This document shows, piece after piece, positions 39,810 through 49,900 of a stretch of 64,000 nt of DNA (positions within the stretch are counted from its first letter, which is position 1; each line of letters opens with the position of its first letter). Location of the stretch: the NCBI RefSeq assembly GCF_036417845.1, contig NC_089984.1, positions 33,205,447 to 33,269,446 of the forward strand, in the 5' to 3' direction. A program made the position numbers and the translations under genes. The notes under the pieces were generated by a model. The model saw only the letters and a list, made by a program, of their open reading frames with translations. It searched no databases and was not told the DNA's origin. Source of the stretch: Apteryx mantelli (taxonomy: Eukaryota > Chordata > Aves > Apterygiformes > Apterygidae).

Positions 39810-42164
39810 GCCTTCTAAACATCTCCAGTGTTGAATTGCAATCTTGTAGGTTTGAAATCCTTTGTATTTCCAAATCTCTCGGGTGTCAAGCAGCTACAGA
39901 AATGCAAGTTTAACAACAATCTTAACTCTGGTGTAAGAAAGCAAAGGAGAAATGGATTTCTATGCCATGAAACTCGTACTTGCCAGTATAGTTCCTCTTT
40001 CCTCTTTATTTCCAGTGTCTGAAGCTTCTGCTAAAAGCTAGTAATCATCTGTTTGAAACAGGACAGATGCAACTGCACCATCCCAGCATTGACAGTTGCT
40101 ACTCTTTAAGATTGTTCAGATGCAAATACTTGTGATTTTTACCAGTTACTGGACAGTCTCAGATCTGAGTCAAGTTAGTGCTTGTTTATAATTTTCCCCA
40201 ATAGATTACAACTTGGGTGATTGCTACAGGAACTAGAGGGTCTAGTACAGCCTCCATCTGCTCAGAGGAGACAGGCCTCACGTGCTCCCTCTCTTGCACA
40301 GCCCCCTTCTCTGAAACAGTTCTGTATTCTTTGACAAAAGAAATATTCTTCTAAAGTGTTTCTAACTTAATGTGAATTTGTTTTTGTGCTTTTTTTTCCT
40401 GAATCAGTCTTTTGTAAGCTTCCCTGGTGTTTTCCTGAAGCGTCCCAATACATGCTGTAGCCACTTACTACTTTGAGAAGCAGAATGAGACACACTTTGA
40501 TTAGTGGTCTGCCTGGCAGAAACTTTTCTGGGGGGGCCACACCTCTGTCTAGTGCAAGTAAGGTACTCACAGATGATGGTGCATTTTTCCATCATTTGAA
40601 AATGAGTGCTTTCTGCTGTGGATAACTGTAATTTTGTCAAAAATATACAAATAAATTTTATGATATTTTATGTAGAACAAGTAGGTTTTATTCCTCTGTA
40701 TTTATCTGATTTCTGAGTTACTTAATGCTTTCACATTTCCTCCTTCATTTCAGTATTTCTGAAGTACTAATGGGGTTTCGCTAGCACTGTGGTAGATGTT
40801 TATTCTGCTTGCAGAGAGAACCCAGAGTCAAGGCGAAGTGTGATTTCCAGAGAATCACATTTCTTACTGTTTAGACCAGCCAAGAAGACTGGGAAAGAGG
40901 GCAGAAAAAAAAGAAGAAAAGAATTTCAGCCACATACTTCAGGTCACTTCATCTGTTGTAAAATACACATTACTAAGGCAGCGTTCCAAAGCCGGACTAC
41001 ACAAGAAGATGCCATTTAATCAAGTGACATGAGGAATAGCTGCATGAACAAGTTTATCAGTTGGTTTATTATTATTATTAAACAGTGGTCTAAAAGTATT
41101 CTCTCTCCCTTAGATTAGACCACCCCAGCTACAGTGGTATTACTGTGTCACAACCTATTCCAGGTAAGGCATTTAGAAAAAAATCTTTTCTCAAGGGTTT
41201 GTTGCAGCAGTGTTTCTTTGCAGTGTCCAACAGAAAATTACAGCCAAGTCATTAGACAGTCCAGTTTGGGAGAGAGGTCACTAATAGATTATTCAAAAGA
41301 AACAGTACTTCTCCTACATAAAGTCAAAACAATCATCAGATGTGTACTAGCTTTGCTAAACTTTTTGGGAAAGGATCAGCAAAAACAGAGACCCTCGAGA
41401 CCAGCTATTTTTACCTAGGACTAGGCTGTCTGTCAGCAAAATGAAGGCTCCCCGATCCAGTTGCGTTCTGGTGACTCACTGCACCTTAACTTCTCTTCAG
41501 GACCAGTAAAGAGCAGTCCTCTGATAGACCACTTACTATAGTGAAAGGTGAGCGATCCTAAGTGCATGTAATGCATGGCTTAACTCTCTTTTATTAACAC
41601 AACTCCAATCACATGGAGTTAAGGAAAGGCTCACACAGCTTTCTCAAATTCCAATTTTGTATATTTTATCATGTTTCCTGTTCCAGCCAGGATAAGGTGT
41701 TGCTTTTGATTAGCAACAGTGATACAGCCCCTCAGCCATCTGCCAAAAACAACAACTTACTTTCCTCAACAGATAGCTGCATGTGTTGCCGAACTAGCAC
41801 CTATTTGATGTCGCTGCTGAGCCACGTCTCCCTAGGGTGCAGGCAGTAGTACAAACTCCTTCTAAAAAGCAGTGGGGTCTTTCCTCAGATTAGCTTACTG
41901 TAAGTTAGAGTTGTTCTATGCAAAAGAAAATTTAAACTCCCTGCTACCAGTGAAGACCCAGGAATTAGGCAAAATTTATTTAATCCTGCAATGACTGTGA
42001 AGTACTTCTGATTCATTTTGAGTATCTCATTCTATATACCCAGCATTTTCCATCTGTCTTATATCACATCAGAAAATTCTGTATTTACCCTTATACTGAT
42101 CATTTACTGTACCAAGCCATGTGCACTTCTGCTTTGCCAAATATATCCAGGAGATTTTAAACAC

Positions 42165-42170
42165 TTTATT
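42165..42170 (-). terminator. SMNDC1: Candidate SMNDC1 polyadenylation signal
   Basis: The + strand TTTATT here reads AATAAA on the - strand, in an AT-rich context about 1.7 kb past the stop codon. It was chosen among several hexamers, so the exact site is uncertain. Confidence 0.45.
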
Positions 42171-42430
42171 TAATAAAAGTTAAACATACAAAACTGAAAT
42201 TAACACACTTTGTATTCATAAAAATCACCTTCTCCCATTAATAGGGAGAACCTTTTTCTATGTATGGATTCTAAACTACCAGTTGCAAATTTTAGCTTGA
42301 GTTGCGACTCAGGTAACTGATGGATATTTCCACCAATCAGTGCATCAACAATTGCTGACGTGACCTGATCTAGTTAACAAATTACAAAATGAGCTACATT
42401 AACATAATATACAGGGAAATAATGGTCAGG

Positions 42431-42499
42431 GTTAATGGACAAGAAACACTCTTCAATTACTTAATGGGGTATATAGCTGATGTACTCTTGTCCATTAAC
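42431..42499 (-). repeat. Perfect 14-bp inverted repeat (hairpin) in SMNDC1 3' UTR
   Basis: GTTAATGGACAAGA at 42431-42444 is the exact reverse complement of TCTTGTCCATTAAC at 42486-42499. The loop is 41 bases. With a small bulge, the pairing can be extended by an AGGG/CCCT pair outside the arms. In the SMNDC1 mRNA this would fold into a stable stem. Confidence 0.85.
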
Positions 42500-43228
42500 T
42501 CAGCCCTAGATTTTACAAAAATAATATCTACACTGTATACAGGGCTACCCATTAACTTTTTTTAAACACATTACGGATTCAGAGATGGCACCACTACCGT
42601 AAGTGAGAGACAAGTAACAAAGGAAAGCAAATCACATATATAAAGTACAAAAATGCAAGAGCTTTTACACGTGGTTTTCTGAATAAAATTGAAGGGGCTC
42701 AGCAGCACTTTAATACAGCTGAAATTACAATGAACACTAGGGCCAGTCAATTATTTTAGGACAGAAACTTCAGACTAACCTTTACTTACTCACGACTAAC
42801 TAAGTGGGATCTAGGCATTGGTATCTGCCATGCTTCAGTTCTACTTTACTGGATGGAGAAAGCCCAGACACAAGGCATTACTGTGTGTTCAAGGTCTGTG
42901 ACCACACCATCAAACCTACAAGTTCAAGATCTACAAGAGGTGAGATGATGACTCATGTCCAAAGCATAATCGTCTAAACTTTCCCAACTCTCTGATCCTT
43001 GGGGGGGTTTTTTGTTTTTTTTAAGTACAGTTCTCTACTTTGAAATTGGACTCTAAATACCTTGTCCTATGGTTTTCTGGTTACATTTCAATAACCTCCT
43101 GTTAAAGTTTGATGAGTATAAAAAAAGATATATCCTCTCTTTAACTTCTAGCACAGGAAATTCATACTGGAATTAAAGTCAGATTTATTGTTTCTAGCAC
43201 ATGAATCATCATTAGTAATAAAGATTAT

Positions 43229-43300
43229 TGGCCCTGTTCTGCCCTCATTTACAGCTGTACAAATCTATCTTCACTGGATTTGTAAGGGAGTAATTTAGAA
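43229..43300. repeat. Possible ancient repeat in SMNDC1 3' UTR
   Basis: GGCCCTGTTCTGCCCTCATT, then TACAGCTGTACAAATC and TTCACTGGATTTGTAAG, look like one arm of a dispersed amniote palindrome (pattern: ggccctgattctgctctcac, ttacaccagtgtaaatc). Diverged and short, so uncertain. Confidence 0.33.
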
Positions 43301-43482
43301 CTTCCTTAGCAATTCCATTTGATGTACAGGCTATGATGGAGTCTAGCTCTCTCTCCCAGAGCAGTACCAGCTCTGTAATGCTAAATTTGTCACTGAGGCG
43401 AGCAGACAGGACCATGACTACAGAAACGAGAGAGAGGCTGTTAAGGTGCCATTTTTATACCACCACTTTTCTTAAAAAGAGC

Positions 43483-43505
43483 GAGAGAGAGAGAGAGAGA
43501 GAGAG
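43483..43505. repeat. (GA)n microsatellite in SMNDC1 3' UTR
   Basis: Twenty-three bases of uninterrupted GA on the + strand, so CU in the SMNDC1 mRNA. A CU tract in a 3' UTR could bind polypyrimidine-binding proteins (inference). Confidence 0.92.
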
Positions 43506-43844
43506 CAAGAAAGAGGGAAAAAAAACCCAAAAACTTCACTACCAGTATGAATGGAAGATTCTGGAGATCAAAGTTTCAGGTAACTACCACTTTCAGAGTA
43601 ACAGCAGTTCATGAAAGCATTTACCTGCAGAATGTATTCTAATGCAACTACAAAAGAGTTTAACAATTAGGGGAGTCAAATCAATAGCCGGAGATTTAAG
43701 GCTCATATCAGCTGAAGCCAAAGTGATGGTGACAAAATGGACTACTCACTATGTGCCAACAAATAATTTACTTTTAGAAAAATATAATGATAAAAAGATA
43801 AGTGTAAAGCCCTGCAGAGATGAAGTTTCAGCTTTTCCCCCCTG

Positions 43845-43982
43845 TTACTGAGGCATCAAATGCCTGACATTATATTTAGAGGTATCCTGATACTGTGTCA
43901 TAGGTTTGTCTGCAATTCCACACGTTCCAACTCCAACCTTGCCAGTTACGCTCTCGGGGGAAGCAAAAATGCTCCTCTTTAC
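43845..43982 (-). CDS. SMNDC1: SMNDC1 last coding exon, residues 194-238 and stop
   Basis: The acceptor is TTTGCAG. The exon encodes VKRSIFASPESVTGKVGVGT, CGIADKPMTQYQDTSKYN, VRHLMPQ and then TAA at 43845-43847. This C-terminal block is strongly conserved in vertebrate SPF30 and fixes the identity and the end of the gene. Confidence 0.96.
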   Translation of the reverse strand, partial: VKRSIFASPESVTGKVGVGTCGIADKPMTQYQDTSKYNVRHLMPQ

Positions 43983-46900
43983 CTGCAAATGAAACAGAAG
44001 ACAACACTTCTAATTAATTACTAGCTTGCTTTTAAAAATTAGCAAATATTAATGTTTAAAAAACTTTCAAAATCCTCAACATCTTACTCTATAGACAGGC
44101 AGGCTTTCGCAAGGCTAACTTATCCGTGGCACATTATCAGCAGATGAGACAATAGAATTGAGAAGTTCCTGGCACCCAAGTACTGGCTGTGATTGTAGCA
44201 CTCAGGACTTTGCTTAGGCCAAGTGATCTGTGATAATGAATAAAATTCACATTCCTCATACAACGATCTGTGGTAACTGTTCAAGAGGACGACTGAAGTT
44301 TTAGCACTATCTCCAGCAGACCTTGTTCAATTCGTGATAAAATGATGAAGTAATGCTTTAAAATGTCTTTGCTACCTTTTTTGCAATGTGCTTACTATTC
44401 CAGGGCAATTATTTAGTGTTGCGTCTGCCACATCATGAACACAGCAAAAAGCTGGGCCTGTTGGTCCAGACAGGTTTTCGGGATCTAAGCCCCACCAAAC
44501 ACTACCCTGCAGCTCCAAGAGCAGACCCAATTCTCCAAGGTAAGTGCAAGCTCAGACTCAAAAAAAAAAAACAAAAAAAAAACAAAAAGGCCCCCACAAC
44601 TTCTCCCAAGTCATGCAGTGCAAAACTAGACCTTTGAAGTGTACAAAATACCAAACTGCCTACTTCAAAATCTTGAAGGTGAACATGTTACTTTTAAAAA
44701 ACTCTTCTTCCTCTCCTCCAAATCACTGGACAGAATTCTGTATCTTGCTATTATTCACATACTGACAAAACACACAAACCTGGCCTTTTTTGTTTTTAGA
44801 GTAGGCTCTGTTGTTGAACTGTTGCCACTTGACTTTCTGGTCCTCTCGTTCCTGTTCAAGTTCTTTAATTCTCTGAGCTTTTTTCAAAGCTTTCTTCTTT
44901 TTATACTCTCGTTGCTGGGCTATCATTTCTTTTCTGGAAGAAGGAAAAGAGCCATTTTATGTTTGTGCTTTCTTCCTTCTCATTAAGTAGTTTCAAAATT
45001 TACAGAATCATGTAAGAAACAAAAATCCCTATAAGACAGAGACATGTACAATAGCTTTCCATAAGTGACATAAATCAAAGCTTGTAAATATTCTCCATTT
45101 TGGGGGGGGTGGGGGGAGGGAAAAAAAGTCTTTCCGTGCATAAGCATTACATTGCTTATTTTATACACCTGGGCATAGTAATAATAATAGAACTGATTAA
45201 GACCATGTCAAATGCAGCAAGATATGGGCTTGCAGGTAATTCATTTCTGAAACTGAGAATGTACCTATCAGCAATTCTAAACTTCAGAAATTTTTAGTGT
45301 TTGGAAAACGCAAGCAGCCCATTCAAGGAAGAAGCCCAAACTTTTCAGGAAGTCTGCTCGAGAACACCTTTCATGCAGGACTTGTAGTAACAAGTAGTAG
45401 ACAGGGAAGGGAAGGAGGAAAGAAACTACTACAGTAACGATAAGGAATTTTAAGGGGGCAATCTATGCACTTGGCATAGACCTGCATCTTTTTCCAGAAG
45501 CTTTCAGCCCTGAAAAATACCTTTCTGTGTTAGACACAGTAGGAAAGAACATATTGAGGAAAGCACACCTCTCCAGTGAGGGGGTCAAAAAAGCTATCCT
45601 AACATGGAGGAAGCAGAAGCACAAGTCCTTCACACTGGTAAGTATACTGAGTTATGAGCTAGATTGTAGATCTGAAAACAGATTGCAAACAGCCTACAGC
45701 GGATCTGGGCTGAAATCTGTAGTCTTTCTGCTGTCAATGAAGTAGTCTTTCTGCTGTCAATGAAGTAGTCTTTCTGCTGTCAATGAAGTAGTACTACAAT
45801 CTACCACTTACATATTTGATAACTTGAGAGAGCATAATCTGAGTAAAATAAAGTCTATCATGTTATCTTATCAGGATACATAACAAAATACCTGCCACAA
45901 TAATCCACCAAACATTATATGCCAGATTGGTTTAAGATTTTTTTTTTCAAGCAAACATTTGAAGATAATAAAGAGATGCTTAATTTGTAAAAAGAGATTC
46001 TATTTCATTAACCTTTTTTTTTTTTATAGTTGTGAAGGAAAAAAAAAGAAAATAAGCTTTCAGACACATAGCTGTGTGTCACTTACTTGGACATGGGTTT
46101 ATTGCCACTGTCCTCTTTTGCTTTTCTTCCCTCTTCCACAGGCTTGAGGTTGAACAGAGGTGTAACTTCAGCATTGCCATATCCAGCAAATGTGACTGCA
46201 GCTGTTCCATTCTCCTCATCTATTTCTTCAATTTCAGCTTCATAACACCTGTAAAGATATCATGGCTGTAAGCATGTGAGTAAAGGTTTAATACTCAGCC
46301 CTGCAACACCTACACTGACAGCCAGCTAATGGCATTAAGTAAAAAAACTGTAAATATCAGCCTCCGTTTTTAGGGACAATATACAAATCAAATTAAGAGA
46401 TTATGTTTTAAGGTCAAGAGTAAACAAGTACAAAGACTGCAACCTGTTGTATTTGGCCTTCATCATCAAGAAATAATGGCCTTACAGTATCAAGACTAAT
46501 GATTAATGCTTTAGCAATCTAATTAGAAATCCTGTTTATGTTTCTAGTTCTGGCAGGTCATGGGATTGACAAACGCTCCCAACAAGATACTGCATTCACA
46601 GAACGCAGCTTTCAGGGAAGTCAGGGAGGGGTTTTAGTAAATGTCTGTTTGTGACAGGAAGGGTTTGGTTCCATTTTTCTCCACATGAAAAAGAATTAGG
46701 AAAACAAACTGAAGCATTCAAAATATTCTCCTTTTAACATTTACAAATAAGACATTTTATTTTCTGATTCAATATAACAATCCTGAAATTTCAATAAAAC
46801 AAAAATCAGTCCATTTCATATTTATGCATATGAAACATTTTAGTCAACCAAACTGACCTCATAATGAGAAAAAGGAAAAAAAGACAAACGACATTCGCTG

Positions 46901-49900
46901 CCAAAAAAAATTTTTTCTAGTTATTTTGAATCTTGAACTGGGAGGACGAAGCTCTACCTCCGAGGCAAGTAGGGGAATAAAATGAGCTTTTTATAGACGA
47001 TATTCCAATTAACATCTAGTAAGTTAGTTTCTTGTGTAATTTAAGTGGCCAATATCTTTATTGAGCTAGATGTTAATGCTTTGCATCATATGAAAATAGA
47101 CAGAAGTCCAACTTGAATGTGGTATGACGCATTAATTTCTGGCTAGCTCTTCAGGAAACACTGGTCATTTTAGAAATGCTACAGCTGAAGCAGGAAAAAA
47201 ACAAAAACAAAAACCAACCACTACCAACAAAAAGATAGTAATACAATCAAATCCCAGTACCACGTGCCTGACCTACCAAAATTAGATACACTTCAGTGGA
47301 CACTCCAGTATATTCTTTCCCAAACTCTGATCCTCTAACGCAGTGATCAGAGCAAGAAGAATGACCCAATGGTGACTTAAAATAGCATGATTTACTTTTG
47401 AAATTCTTACACAAAAGCATTTTACTTATTAATAATCAGTGACAGAAAAACTGTTCCACCTTCAGCTTTGTTTTCTACTAAGGCATCAACAGTTACGTCA
47501 AAATTTCTACATGGTTACTACTGTGTTAGTAGAACCATGTTCTTGAACAATAAAGCTTTTCTGCAAGTGGTAATGAATGAGGTATTAACCGAATATGAAC
47601 AGTGTAATTAAAAAAAAATAAGCTGGGATATTTATAAATTCTGCAGTATGGAAAATAGTTTTGGAGTGTTTATTTCAAAGATTATGAAGTCAGAATAAAC
47701 TCCTGTGGTTCTCACAACTTCCACAGATTAATGCAATTAAGACTAAATCCAAAAGGTTGATTCATTTCATAGTTACATTAGATAGCCAGCTAATTCACAG
47801 CCAAAAAAAAAAAATTTTCCAATTAGAAGCTAACTTCCCATTAGTGTCACAAACTGAGATGCTGCAGGCATTTTTCTTGATAGTGATCAACTAAAAATAT
47901 ATGAATGTAATGATGAATTATTATATGTTCTGAAACCTTTAAGAAACACTGCCCTAACAGATCAATTCATGAAAGCCTGCTATTTATTACATTAACAAAT
48001 GTTAATTTACCAAAGTTACCCTAGTTTTATAAGGTTAGTGACTAATAAGGCATTTCCAGAAAATGACCTTAAATCTCTTTAGTTTTTATCTACAATACTG
48101 ACCTTTAATAAAGTGAATATAATGATAGCTAATATTGTATTTCTTGCCCAATTTCCTTTTGCTTTCAAGTTGCCCTAGTGGGCAGTTCAAGCTGAATGAA
48201 AGTCTCTTACCATTGCACTATTTCATGTAACTGTTAGAGAAGGTTTCTACACTTACTGTCCATCTTCACTCCATATCGCCATACATCTATCCCCAACCTT
48301 CCAGGAGTGACTGGGCAGAGCAGAAGCAGAACTGTCAGAACTGGCAAGAGTTTCTGAAGGTTGTGTTGAAAGGAGATCTTTGGTTAATTCTATGACTTCC
48401 TAAAAAAGATAAACAAAACACAAAGAATAGTCTTTCAAACTGTTATGGTGTTTGGTTTTTTTACCCCAAGTTTTTTGAAGTTACTGTACTAAATACACAG
48501 CTGATGTAAAGTAGACTAAGCTTTTTAATCATTTAACTAAACTCGCTCCTTGCTGATGTAGATAAAAAGATGTATGCTGTTCACTGTATTGCAGTGACGT
48601 TACCTGTACCCCAACAAAATTCTTTAAAGTTGTTCATTATTTCTATAGAAAATCTTTCTAGATGAATTGTTTATCCACAGCACAAAGACACACCTAGACG
48701 GTCGTGGGGGGACGGAGGGAAGGCAGGGAATCAATGATGCGACATGGCATGTGCTGCTTCGTTACTGACCAGAAAGCATACAAGAAGCGGCAGAGCAAGT
48801 AATCAGTGGTACAGTGCTCTGAGGGAGACAAAAGGTGAGAGCACATAACGCTTTCATTCTCTGTCTAGCCAGCAGTTTCCTCCATCCCTTCCCATTTGGG
48901 ACTGGCTGGCAATATTTATGCATAGTAACCTACAAATCACACAATAAGAGCAAGTATAATTGGAGTATCTAAGCAATGAAACATTTTTCAGTTTACTCAA
49001 AAAGCATGCGCTGGCTGAACTGAAGCACCTAGGGATAGGGTGGTGGAATGCCTTCCTCTTCCAAGCCTGCCACTCAGTAAAGCGCTCTTCTCTAGAAAGC
49101 ATACTAAAGAAACCGATTTCCTTAGTCATTCCGATTTAAGTGCTTGTTTTTGCCTGAATCCCCTGGCCTCAGAATTTCAGGTCAGGCCTTCCCTTGCTAA
49201 TCCAACAAGACAAATGAGAAAATAAAAAATGCCTTTTTTTTTTTTTTTAAATGCTGAACAGTTTTTTCCAGTTCTATTGAACATTATTCATTCACAGACA
49301 GGAACATGCAAAAAGCCCTCTGCAAAATTTCTGTCAGTGTTATATTCCTATCTTCCAATCAACACCACTGATTTTGACTACTGAAAAAAGGCAAAAGATG
49401 TAAGAGCCAGTACCTAAAAGGACATTTGAACTTTCTGTATAAGGCAAGGTAACTTTGCAGTTCTCCAAGAAGAAAAATTCTTCAGCACTTAAGAGTATCT
49501 CAGTATTAACCATCATTACTCCCAGAACTAAAGATCAATATTTAAATTAAAGGACAACTACAGACAACCAATATTCAACTGTAGGTCAGTGGAGCCTGAA
49601 CTTTCCTCACAGCCTCACCTCTTAGTTCAGCTAAGGGCTTATAAAGCCAAGACAAGTTCAAGAAAATAAGGTGGTAGTTCTTCATTCCTCAAGAACCTAA
49701 AGGATCGCAAGCAGTTCTCAGACAGCAAGCTAATACAATGTACGCTTACGTGCGTTTTTATTTGATAGACTATACAACTGGGACAAGCGGCCTAACAATC
49801 TGTTTCTCTTGCAGTAGTTAACATCTGAATTTATCAACACCTTTGTAACAAAAGTTCTGCACGTACTTTGTTCTAGAGGAGCTGCCAGTGGCTGCACAGT

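Larger units (their letters stand above)
32406..42149. other. Intergenic gap between convergent MXI1 and SMNDC1
   Basis: About 9.7 kb with no supported gene. It holds a CR1 tail (34095), a MIR remnant (38095), an old palindromic repeat (38700), homopolymers (38989 and 39787), and a CpG-enriched patch at about 37080-37450 in which three overlapping open frames of over 100 codons occur because of base composition. Alternative long 3' UTRs of either gene may extend into it. Confidence 0.75.
42150..43844 (-). other. SMNDC1: SMNDC1 3' untranslated region (probable extent)
   Basis: About 1.7 kb of AT-rich sequence follows the stop on the - strand. The chosen end is an AATAAA read on the - strand at 42165-42170. 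Further AATAAA-type signals lie beyond it at 41975-41980, 41590-41595 and 41065-41070, so longer forms are possible. The UTR contains a (GA/CT) microsatellite (43483-43505), a decayed repeat (43229-43300) and a perfect 14-bp inverted repeat (42431-42499). Confidence 0.6.

Noticed and set aside
45720-45792. Regular repeats considered as a CRISPR-like array
   Set aside because: The units are directly adjacent with no spacers, and the DNA is a vertebrate intron. It is a minisatellite.
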